Shown here one piece after another: positions 56,515 through 64,000 of a stretch of DNA of 64,000 bases. Source of the stretch: Gambelia wislizenii. Its lineage: Eukaryota; Chordata; Lepidosauria; Squamata; Crotaphytidae. The notes beneath the pieces are model-generated. The model was not told the origin of the DNA. It searched no databases and was given only the letters and a program-made list of their open reading frames with translations. Positions within the stretch are counted from its first letter, which is position 1. Each line of letters starts with the position of its first letter. Position numbers and translations under genes: made by a program. Location: NCBI GenBank assembly GCA_030847615.1, contig JAUMIR010000005.1, positions 169,412,596 through 169,476,595 of the forward strand, read 5' to 3'.

Positions 56515-56560
56515 ATCTTCGTTTGCGAAGAAAAGCCAGAGGAGGAGGAGGAGGAGGAGA
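56515..56560 (+). repeat. RTEX-like 3' end and (GGA)n tail
   Basis: The family's 3' end GAAGAAAAGCCAGA is followed by about seven GGA units (56538-56560). The sister copy at 33986 has no such tail, so the repeat may have grown after insertion. Confidence 0.7.
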
Positions 56561-56806
56561 TTTCTTATGGCTCAAAAACTCCATAAATGGTTTCCAATCA
56601 TTCAAAAAAATTAAAAAATTCTTATCCTTTAAAATCCATGTTAATTTGGCAGTTGGGCTAACTCAGCTACCCTAACAATCCATTCCTCCATTGTCAGTGC
56701 TTCAGACCATTTCCACATTTGAGCAAACAGTATTGTTGTCACTGTTGTCATATATCAAAGAAAGCACACACTTTTTTTAAAAAAATGTCCATAACAAATG
56801 CTACTA

Positions 56807-57321
56807 CAGTTGCCCCTCCACATTCTTGAACTTAGCATTTGCGGTTTTGCATATTCGTGGTTTTGGGAGGGCCCCCTGCCCTCCCAAAACTGGAACAAAG
56901 GGCCTCTGGAGGCCCTGTGAAGGCCCTGGGTGGTAGGGGGAGGGCCAGGGAGGCCTCCACGGAGCCTTCGAAGGCTCCTTGAAGGCCCTGGGAGGGAGGG
57001 AGGGGTGAGGGCTGGGGAGGCCTCCACGGAGCCTCCGAAGGCTCCGTGAAGGCACTGGGTAGGAGGGGGGAGGGATGGGGAGGCCTCCATGGAGCCTCCG
57101 AAGGCTCCGTGAAGGCCCTGGAAGGGATGGGGAGGCCTCCACGGGGCCTCGGGAGGGTCTCCGGAGGCCCCGTGAAGGCCTTGGAAGGGAGGAGGGAGGC
57201 GGGGAAAAGCAACTATGGGGCCTCTGGAGGCCCCATGGTTGCTTTGGTGGGGGAGGGCAGTCATTATTCGTGGAATTTTAACATTTGCCCCCTATCGCCC
57301 TCGAATGTGAAGGGACGACTG
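56807..57321. mobile_element. Tigger-like MITE enlarged by a GC-rich minisatellite, TA duplication
   Basis: Ends CAGTTGCCCCTCCACATTC and GAATGTGAAGGGACGACTG are inverted; TA flanks both (56805-56806, 57322-57323). The ends match the 229-bp MITEs at 5938 and 25744, but the middle is replaced by an array: GAGGCCTCCA words start at about 56950, 57017, 57080 and 57132, units of 52-67 bp with GAGCCTCCGAAGGCTCC. Long proline-rich frames on both strands (for example minus 56755-57264) are products of the array. Confidence 0.85.
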
Positions 57322-57331
57322 TATAGACCAA

Positions 57332-58204
57332 GGGCTCTTTTACACGGCAGTTTTTATCCCAGGGAGAAGCAAGATATCATCATCCCGAGTTCATCTCTTA
57401 TTGTTTACATGATTTGTCACGGGTAGCATAAGTCTTGTTTTTTTGGATTTGTTGTTCTGATTACCTCCATCCCGGGATACGGGCACATAGCAGAGCAGTA
57501 TTTTTGTTGGTAGGACTTCGGAGGGGACAGGCTTGCAAGGGAAGCCTGGCAATTCTGGATCCACCATTTTTGGAATGGTCAGTTTCAGAGAACCACCGCC
57601 ACCCCTGCTGGCCACAGCTACCCTTTCCTCTAAAGAGCACCCCCATCCCCTGCCCTCACATCTTTTCCTTACAATAGAAAGCAATGCTTTAAGTTCTGTC
57701 TGTCCCCCCACTTCTTTTCCTTCCAATAGAAAGCAATGCTTTAATTTCTGTCTGTCCCCCCACTCTTCCCCCTCACTTATTTTCTTTCCAATAGAAAGCA
57801 ATGCTTTAAGTTCTTTCTGTCCCCCCATTTCTCCCCCCACTTCTTTTCCTTCCAATAGAAAGCAATGCTTTAAATGCTTTCTGTCCCACCCCACTCTTCA
57901 TCCCCACTTCTTTTCCTTCCAATAGAAAGCAATGCTTTAAGTGAGGCTGAGACACAGCCCAGAGGAGGAGGAGGGAGGGAGGGGATGGTGGCTGTCAGCT
58001 GGCTGCAGCTTCTGGCAGCCGGGCATCAAGAATAGCAAGGCTTCCCTTGCAACCCCGCCCCCTCCAAAGTCCAACCAATAAATATTCAGCCCATGTCCTG
58101 GGATGGTTCCTGATTGTTCAGACAACCAATAGCATGGGTTGTCTCAGACTTTCCCAAAAAGGTCCTGAAAAATAGAGGGGTGGAAAGTCACGGGTTAACT
58201 GGGC
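57332..58204. mobile_element. Non-autonomous DNA element, sister of 6989-7979
   Basis: The left end GGGCTCTTTTACACGGCAGT and the next 90 bp (CAGGGAGAAGCAAGATATCATC; CTCTTATTGTTTAC) match, reversed, the right end of the 6989-7979 element. ACCAATAGCATGGGTTGT near 58115 also parallels CCAATAGCATCGCTTGT near 7683. The right end CGGGTTAACTGGGC is decayed. It contains its own minisatellite. The right border is approximate. Confidence 0.5.
57660..57945. repeat. Minisatellite of 52-67 bp units, five copies
   Basis: CAATAGAAAGCAATGCTTTA begins at 57672, 57724, 57789, 57853 and 57920. Units also share TTCTGTCTGTCCCCCCACTTC. It is unrelated in sequence to the 93-bp array in the sister element. Confidence 0.92.
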
Positions 58205-58454
58205 TTTTTGCTACCCCCTCCTTCTGCATAGCCCATAATGTGTGTGAACTACTAGGGATCGACATGAATTCTTCTTGGTCTTTATTTGTTGTGTAAACAT
58301 TCCTCAATATTGTCTTCGATGCCTGGCCATAGCTCTACCAGGTCATGTGCAGAAATCTTTCACAGACTAATCAGATCTTTTTTACTCCAGATTCCAGAAT
58401 TTTCAAGGCATGATCTCTTAAACTGTGTACTTACATCCTCTAGTGTTCTTAAAG

Positions 58455-58584
58455 CAGCCTTCCACAACCTCTGGATGTCTTGGACTACCATGATCCCAGT
58501 CAACGTGGTCATTGGCTATGCTGACTGGGGATAATGGGAGTTCTAGGCCAATATATTTGCAGAGCACTAGGCTGAAGAAGGCTG
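58455..58584. mobile_element. hAT-type MITE, 130 bp
   Basis: Ends CAGCCTTCCACAACC and GAAGAAGGCTG are inverted. TCTTAAAG and TCTTAAAC flank it (58447-58454, 58585-58592), an 8-bp duplication with one mismatch. Non-coding. Confidence 0.72.
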
Positions 58585-58592
58585 TCTTAAAC

Positions 58593-58915
58593 TGTACAAC
58601 TGATTACAATTTCCATCTTCCTGATACTGAAAAGCATCAGAAATTCTATGAAACTTGTCTTCCCATTTCTGAACTATTTCAAAACAGTCTGCTTTCCACA
58701 GCTGAATGATGTCCCAGCCTTTACATTCACTAGTGTACTATTTGCTTGGAATTCTTTACTTAAAGTCTATTTATTGAATTTTTGTAATATAAATTCTGTA
58801 GCACTTCTATCTCTCTCTATCCCTGTCTGCCTTCCTCCAGATAGATAGGTAGATAGATATGTACAGAAAATGTTTATATACATGAATAATGTACGTTAAA
58901 ATGTTTAATTAGTTT
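58593..58915. other. Unassigned, with a short GATA run
   Basis: Small AGATAGATAGG repeats near 58840-58858. Nothing else recognised before the L1 begins. Confidence 0.4.
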
Positions 58916-61007
58916 CGGGGACTTCCGGCGTGACGGCGTCGTGAGAAGCTGCAGGGAGTGAGAGCTCTCGCCCTACAGCTGCTTGTTACCCATTCCCAGC
59001 ACAAACCTCTCTCTGAGAAAGACCGATAGAGAGAGGGGAAAGAGGCTGCAAGAACCCCCCTGGTAAGGGGGGCCAAGGAGGCTCGTCGTGGGTCCGCTAC
59101 CAACCATTTGGAGTGTGTGGAGGAGCAAGGTTGAAGGGCCGAAGAGCCGCGGAAGGGTAACAAGCAAACCGCATAAAAGCGGTCTAAAGTGACGCCAGCG
59201 CTTTTTTAAAGAAATGCTGTAAGTAAATGTAATTTTACTGCAGAGAGACTATTGATTTCGACTGCTATTTAGCTTCTAGAGCAAAAAAAGAGGATAGACA
59301 GTATAGAAAAGGAGACTAAAAGATCAAGGAAAGTAAACGGAGGCTGTAAAGGAAAAGCTAAAGGAGCGTAAACTGGGCGGACGGAGAAAAGAGGAGGGAG
59401 GTGGAGAGGAAAAACAGTAAAACAGAAGACCAGAGACGGAGTAGAGCGGAGTGGAGCGGAGAGAAGGACTGAGCAGAAAGGGAGCGCGTAGAGGTGGTTG
59501 CGTGCAGGAGAAGCAGGAGACCAGAGAAGGAGCGGAGTGGAGACGGAGACCAGAGACGAAGCAGAGCTGAGTCGAGCGGAGGGAAGGTCTGAGCAGAAGG
59601 GGAGTGTGTAGAGGTGGTGCACGCAGGAGAAACAGGAGACCAGAGAAGGAGCGGAGCGGAGCGGAGACGGAGACCAGAGGCGAAGCAGAGCTGAGTCGAG
59701 TGGAGGGAAAGACTGAGCAGAAGGGGAGCGCGTAGAGGTGGTTGCGTGCAGGAGAAGCAGGAGACCAGAGAAGGAGCGGAGCGGAGACGGAGACCAGAGA
59801 CGAAGCAGAGCTGAGTCGAGCGGAGGGAAGGTCTGAGCAGAAGGGGAGTGTGTAGAGGTGGTGCGCGCAGGAGAAACAGGAGACCAGAGAAGGAGCGGAG
59901 CGGAGACGGAGACCAGAGGCGAAGCAGAGCTGAGTCGAGTGGAGGGAAAGACTGAGCAGAAGGGGAGTGCGTAGAGGTGGTCGCGTGCAGGAGAAGCAGG
60001 AGATCAGAGAAGGAGCGGAGCGGAGACGGAGACCAGAGGCGAAGCAGAGCTGAGTCGAGCGGAGGGAAGGACTGAGCAGAAAGGGAGCGTGTAGAGGTGG
60101 TCGCGTGCAGGAGAAACAGGAGACCAGAGAAGGAGCGGAGTGGAGACGGAGACCAGAAACGGAGCAGAGCCGAGTCGAGCGGAGGGAAGGACTGAGCAGA
60201 AAGAGAACGGGTAGAGGTGGTGCGTGCAGGAGAAACAGGAGATCAGAGAAGGAGCTGTGTGGAGCGGAGGGAAGGAGTGAGTAGAAGGGGAGGGTGCTGG
60301 TGCGTACAGGAGAAAGGACAGGGAAAAAAAGGGAACAGGTTGGGAGGTGGAAAGTAAAAGCAAAGCTACAACAGAAGTAAAGTGCAGAGTAACAACCTCT
60401 AACTGACTGTTTGGTGGGAGAAAGATCAGTTGAGTGAAGGGATTGATTGAATAGGAGAACAGCAGAACAGTAAAAGGAGAAAAAGATAATAAGTGTTTGT
60501 GCTGTGAGTATAGAAGGAGTAGAGGATAAATTTAAAAAAAAAGGGGGAAAGGAAAAAAAAAGAAGTGTACTACTACTTAATTGATTGTAGCAATTGAGCA
60601 TACTATTTACTCAACTGATTGTAATAATTGATGGTAATAATTATATGTACTATAAGGGATTATAATTGACTGTGACAACATAACTAATTGATGATAACAA
60701 CTATATATACTATCAATTAATGGACTCTACTGACTAAGGGGGACAATATTTTGAACTGTAGCTAACTAATGTTAATAATTAACAAAGGGAGATAAGCTGC
60801 AGCACCCTGTACTGTAAGGATAAGTCTACTCAAATTGGCAGTGGAAAACTAGTCAATCAATTATTAATATAATTATTTGAGGATATAACCAAGGATATAA
60901 GGTTAGTAAAGGAACAAAATTAACATATTGAATACAACCAATTCATTGAACACAAAGAATTAAACAATTAAAAGCATAATAAATCACAGGAGGGATTTGA
61001 AAGCAAA
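58916..61007 (+). promoter_or_regulatory. L1 5' UTR / internal promoter region
   Basis: About 2.1 kb upstream of ORF1: a CpG-rich first 300 bp, an array of about 120-bp monomers (59440-60290), then a purine-rich and AT-rich part. L1 elements use an internal promoter here; by analogy with mouse L1, repeated monomers would drive transcription. No TATA is evident at the start. Confidence 0.6.
59440..60290 (+). repeat. About seven tandem monomers of about 120 bp in the L1 5' UTR
   Basis: CAGAGAAGGAGCGGA-like words recur at about 59522, 59641, 59766, 59885, 60005, 60125 and 60244. Each unit also holds GGAGACCAGAG, GCAGAGCTGAGTCGAG, GAAGGTCTGAGCAGAA and GTAGAGGTGGT. Units differ by few bases, chiefly alternating forms GGTGGTTGCGTGCAGG and GGTGGTGCACGCAGG, so they are young or homogenised. 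The array opens long frames on the minus strand. Confidence 0.9.
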
Positions 61008-62045
61008 ATGGCGACGGGCACAAGAAAAGCCACACAAGCACAGACCCAACTAGTATTACAGAGGAGACCATCAATGGAAGGTGCAATAAAGACGCCGGAG
61101 ATGAGTATTATCTTGGAGGAGATGCGAAAAGAGATGAAAAAGATGAGACAGGAAATTAAAGAAGAGATGAGAGAGATAAGAGCAGAAATGAAGTCAGATC
61201 TCAAAAAAGAATTGAATAACTTTGGGAAAAAATTAGAAAAGTTAACGGAGGATATGGATCAGATAAAGAAGGAAGTACAGAATATACAAGAAAAATCACA
61301 GAATATAGAAGAAAAAATATCACAAGCATCACTAGAACAGGAACAAATGAAGAGAGAACTCTTAACAACAGACCTAAGATATAGAGAAAAATGTCTGAAG
61401 ATAAGGGGAATACAGGAACAAGAAAATGAAAATCTAATAGAAAGAGTGATCCCTCCTATAGCTAAATTCATGAATTTATCTGAAGAAAGAGTAGAATTAC
61501 AAGTTGATAAAATGTTCAGAATAAACTCAATAGTAGCAAAAGAAAAAAAACTACCCAGAGATGTGGTGGTATGCTTTACGAGAACGAAAATGAGAGATCA
61601 AATAATACAGAAAAGCTATGATGAAAAATTAATAGTTGATGGGGAAGAGACAAAAATATATAAAGATATCTCACCTCAAATTTTGAAGAAGAGACAGGAA
61701 TATAGATTTCTAACACGGATGCTAACAGAGAACAAGATAACCTACAGATGGGAAAGATTAGAAGGGGTATCATTTATATATCAACGCAAAAGGATTAAAG
61801 TAAACTCAATACAAAAGGCAAGGGAATTCTGTAAAAGATTAAGTAAAGCAAAAAAGAAAGATAAGGAAAAGGAACCTAAGAAGAGACAAAAGGACAAAGA
61901 AATCAAAGAACGGGAGGGGGAAGAAAATGACCCAGAACTAGAAGAAGAGGAAGTAGCAGAAGAAGAAGCTCTAACTGATAAGTCCGTAACAGAGGAAGAA
62001 GAAGAAGGAGAAGAAGAACAAGAAGAGGGAGAGGAAGAGAATTAA
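61008..62045 (+). CDS. ORF1: L1 ORF1 protein (RNA-binding chaperone), intact, 345 aa
   Basis: L1 ORF1p binds the element's RNA as a coiled-coil trimer and is needed for retrotransposition in the cytoplasmic particle. The start ATG follows AAGCAAA and is the first in frame. Residues 1-30 are a short N-terminus; 33-122 are a Glu/Lys-rich coiled coil (EEMRKEMKKMRQEIKEEMRE); 128-208 fit the RRM (CLKIRGIQEQE, VDKMFRINS, PRDVVVCF); 215-278 fit the C-terminal domain (IYKDISPQILKKRQEYRFL, GVSFIYQRKRIKV, AREFC). Then come a Lys-rich stretch (279-303) and a strongly acidic tail (304-345, mostly Glu). The tail is unlike mammalian ORF1p. No stop or frameshift. Confidence 0.93.
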   Translation: MATGTRKATQAQTQLVLQRRPSMEGAIKTPEMSIILEEMRKEMKKMRQEIKEEMREIRAEMKSDLKKELNNFGKKLEKLTEDMDQIKKEVQNIQEKSQNIEEKISQASLEQEQMKRELLTTDLRYREKCLKIRGIQEQENENLIERVIPPIAKFMNLSEERVELQVDKMFRINSIVAKEKKLPRDVVVCFTRTKMRDQIIQKSYDEKLIVDGEETKIYKDISPQILKKRQEYRFLTRMLTENKITYRWERLEGVSFIYQRKRIKVNSIQKAREFCKRLSKAKKKDKEKEPKKRQKDKEIKEREGEENDPELEEEEVAEEEALTDKSVTEEEEEGEEEQEEGEEEN

Positions 62046-62107
62046 ATACATTAAAAGGAAAAAAAAACTAATAGGGGGAAAAAAAAGAAGAAATATCTGC
62101 GGGAAAT

Positions 62108-64000
62108 ATGGAAACTAAATTCATATCATGGAATGTAAAAGGAATGAACACAAAGCACAAAAGAAATTTAATCTTCCATTACCTCGAAAGATTGAAATTA
62201 GACGTAATTTGTCTACAAGAGACAAGAATTAAGAAGGGAGACACTAAATTTCTGAATAACCATAAACTAGGACAAAACTTTATATCAACAAATCAGAAGA
62301 AAAAGAAAGGGGTAGCACTGTATGTTAACAGAAAATATCAGGCGAGAGAGATATTCAATGATCGTGAGGGTTCGTATATTGGAGTGGAAATAAAACTACA
62401 AAATCAGACAATACTGTTAGTGGGAGTGTATGCCCCTATTCAAGCACAGGAGAAATTCTTTGAAAAATTGAAGAAAGAGGTGGAAAAGACAGAACAAGAG
62501 AGGATAATAATTATGGGAGATTGGAATGGTGTAATTGACCCACTGAAAGACAGAACAGCTAAAAAACGACAGAAGAAAAATCAAGGAAAGCTTCCAAAGA
62601 CTTTCTTTAAGATGATGGATGAGTTATCTTTAATAGATGTATGGCGATATAAATACGGGGAAGCTAAAGAGTTTACTTTTTTCTCTGAGGTCCATCATAC
62701 GTCATCAAGAATAGATATGTTCTTAGCCACTAGGAACTTACTGACAACAATTAAACAAATGGAAATAAAGGCGAAATGGACATCGGATCACAACCCAATA
62801 ATACTAAAGATGGAAGAAAAAAGGAAAGAATTTGGTTGGCAATTAAGAAACAGTCTTTTAAATGATGACGAAAAAGTGAAAGAAGCTAAAGAAACACTGA
62901 GGTTATACTTTAAAGAAAACACTTCAAAAGAGTTAGCCATGAAAATTACATGGGATGCAGGCAAAGCAGTCATGCGTGGTTTCTTTATTAAAAAGGCTTA
63001 CGAAGAAAGGAAGAAAAAAACAGAGAAATTAAATAGTATCCTAAAAGATATTGCATGGAAAGAGAAAAAACAAAGAGAGAATCCAAGAAGTAAAGAAATA
63101 CAAATAGAACTTAATCTGTTAAGGAAACAATTACAATCGCACATGACAGAAGAAGTAGAGCAAAAGTTGAAAATTATAAGACAAAAACATTTTGAAGAAG
63201 CCAATAAAACAGGAAAATGGCTAGCTCTAAGATTGAAAAAGAAAAGAGAGGCCAAATTAATCACAGAAATAAAATACAAGGGGAAAAAAGTGGCAGAACA
63301 TAAACTAATCCTGGAAGGATTTCATAAATTTTTCAAAGAACTCTACAAAGATACCAACCGGATTAAATCAGAAGAGAGAGAAATGTATAAATATCTGGAT
63401 AGACAAAATATAGTGAGATTGACTGAAGAACAGAAAGATGCTCTAAATAAAGAAATAACAATGATGGAATTAGTGGAGGCAATTAAGAGATTGAAGTATG
63501 ACAAAGCTCCGGGCCCTGATGGTTTTACCGCACTTTACTACAAAAAACTAGAAGAAGTGCTACTAATTCCACTATTAAAAACACTGAATCAAATTAAAAC
63601 AGATGGCATACCTGATACCTGGAAAGATGCGTATATTTCTGTTATACCAAAAGAGGGGAAAGAAAAAGATGAGCCAAGAAACTACAGACCAATTTCACTG
63701 TTAAACTTAGATTACAAGATCTTTGCGGATATCCTAGCACAAAGACTAAAAATAATTTTAAATAAAATAATACAGGAAGATCAAAATGGGTTTTTGCCAA
63801 ATAGATATATAAGGAACAACGTAAGAACAGCTGTAGATATAATAGAATACTATGAACATCATAATGAGAAAAAATTAGCAATGATTGCGCTAGATGCAGA
63901 AAAAGCTTTCGACAATGTTAAGTGGTCTTTCATGAAAGAGGTACTGAACAGAATGAATATAGGAGAAAAGTTTGGTAACTGGATTAACTCCATATATGAA
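62108..64000 (+). CDS. ORF2: L1 ORF2 protein, endonuclease and N-terminal reverse transcriptase, open to window edge (631 codons)
   Basis: I translated this frame base by base and found no stop in 631 codons. The endonuclease (about 1-240) starts METKFISWNVKG and has the complete catalytic set: Asn9, Glu38 (CLQETR), Asp138 and Asn140 (IIMGDWNGVID), Asp203 (SSRIDMFLA), Asp227-His228 (TSDHNPI). It nicks target DNA at T-rich sites. A linker follows (LALRLKKKR, about 372-380). The reverse transcriptase begins at KAPGPDGF (466-473), with NYRPISLLN (525-533), QNGFLPNRYI (559-568) and motif A ALDAEKAFDNV (Asp596). The FADD box, thumb and Cys domain lie beyond the edge. The spacer to ORF1 is 62 nt, so reinitiation or internal entry is likely. 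Confidence 0.95.
   Translation, partial: METKFISWNVKGMNTKHKRNLIFHYLERLKLDVICLQETRIKKGDTKFLNNHKLGQNFISTNQKKKKGVALYVNRKYQAREIFNDREGSYIGVEIKLQNQTILLVGVYAPIQAQEKFFEKLKKEVEKTEQERIIIMGDWNGVIDPLKDRTAKKRQKKNQGKLPKTFFKMMDELSLIDVWRYKYGEAKEFTFFSEVHHTSSRIDMFLATRNLLTTIKQMEIKAKWTSDHNPIILKMEEKRKEFGWQLRNSLLNDDEKVKEAKETLRLYFKENTSKELAMKITWDAGKAVMRGFFIKKAYEERKKKTEKLNSILKDIAWKEKKQRENPRSKEIQIELNLLRKQLQSHMTEEVEQKLKIIRQKHFEEANKTGKWLALRLKKKREAKLITEIKYKGKKVAEHKLILEGFHKFFKELYKDTNRIKSEEREMYKYLDRQNIVRLTEEQKDALNKEITMMELVEAIKRLKYDKAPGPDGFTALYYKKLEEVLLIPLLKTLNQIKTDGIPDTWKDAYISVIPKEGKEKDEPRNYRPISLLNLDYKIFADILAQRLKIILNKIIQEDQNGFLPNRYIRNNVRTAVDIIEYYEHHNEKKLAMIALDAEKAFDNVKWSFMKEVLNRMNIGEKFGNWINSIYE

Larger units (their letters stand above)
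58916..64000 (+). mobile_element. Apparently 5'-complete L1 LINE, candidate active copy (runs off window)
   Basis: Order: GC-rich start GGGGACTTCCGGCGTGACGG, a 2.1-kb 5' UTR with tandem monomers, ORF1 (61008-62045), a 62-nt spacer, and ORF2 from 62108 to the edge. Composition changes sharply at about 58916 from AT-rich host DNA to CpG-rich L1. Neither ORF has a lesion in the window, unlike the other L1 copies here. The 3' end, poly(A) and target duplication lie beyond the window, so completeness is unproven. Confidence 0.9.

Noticed and set aside
56755..57264. Proline-rich frames on the minus strand
   Set aside because: Produced by the GC-rich array inside the Tigger-like MITE.
59324..60601. 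425-codon minus-strand frame in the L1 5' UTR
   Set aside because: It consists of the reverse reading of the tandem monomers (repeated Leu/Ser/Pro/Phe peptides) and overlaps other open frames; best explained by repeat structure.

Overview
This window looks like intergenic or intronic DNA from a squamate reptile, most likely a lizard. No complete host protein gene, tRNA or rRNA gene is visible. The assignment rests on the mixture of repeats read directly from the sequence: CR1 LINEs with the ATTCTATG tail, L1 LINEs, an I-group (Vingi-like) LINE, an RTE/RTEX-like LINE, a Penelope-like fragment, an Ngaro/DIRS-type retroelement, Sauria-type tRNA SINEs ending in ACACAACAACAA, and many non-autonomous hAT, PIF/Harbinger and Tigger-like DNA elements. 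Most assignments are by protein motifs or remembered family features; no database was searched.

Layout. 0.5-2 kb: a 5'-truncated SINE with a 9-bp target duplication, a 456-bp solo LTR with a 5-bp duplication, and a SINE fragment. 2.7-4.3 kb: a Harbinger-like element split by a CR1. 4.75-5.4 kb: a Penelope-like fragment (minus). 5.9-8.0 kb: a Tigger-like MITE and a SINE broken by a DNA element that carries a 93-bp minisatellite. 8.46-10.12 kb: a hAT element with CR1 pieces inside. 10.6-13.1 kb: a MITE, a full SINE, then a repeat-poor stretch with one exon-like segment. 13.1-20.1 kb: Harbinger-like elements, SINE, CR1. 20.8-24.9 kb: a GC-rich Ngaro/DIRS-like element (minus). 25.7-27.5 kb: MITE and LTR. 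28.2-31.8 kb: an L1 copy (minus) with a 19-bp target duplication. 32.3-34.3 kb: a palindromic MITE split by a solo LTR, more MITEs, and an RTEX tail. 36.9-38.2 kb: an old L1 relic split by a DNA element. 42.2-44.4 kb: hAT element, MITE and a second copy of the 26.5-kb LTR. 46.6-46.9 kb: a 340-bp foldback. 47.45-51.3 kb: the Vingi-like LINE (minus). 51.6-54.2 kb: Harbinger-like elements and a possible LTR. 55.3-56.5 kb: an RTEX-like open frame. 56.8-58.2 kb: two DNA elements, each with an internal minisatellite.

The right end, from about 58.9 kb to the window edge, is the most striking part: an apparently 5'-complete L1 with a tandem-monomer 5' UTR, an intact 345-codon ORF1 and an ORF2 that stays open for all 631 visible codons with every visible endonuclease residue in place. 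It is a candidate active element.

The elements cooperate only as hosts and parasites. SINEs carry 3' ends resembling LINE tails and probably borrow LINE machinery. The short DNA elements lack a transposase and depend on one made elsewhere. Many insertions are nested, so relative ages can be ordered.
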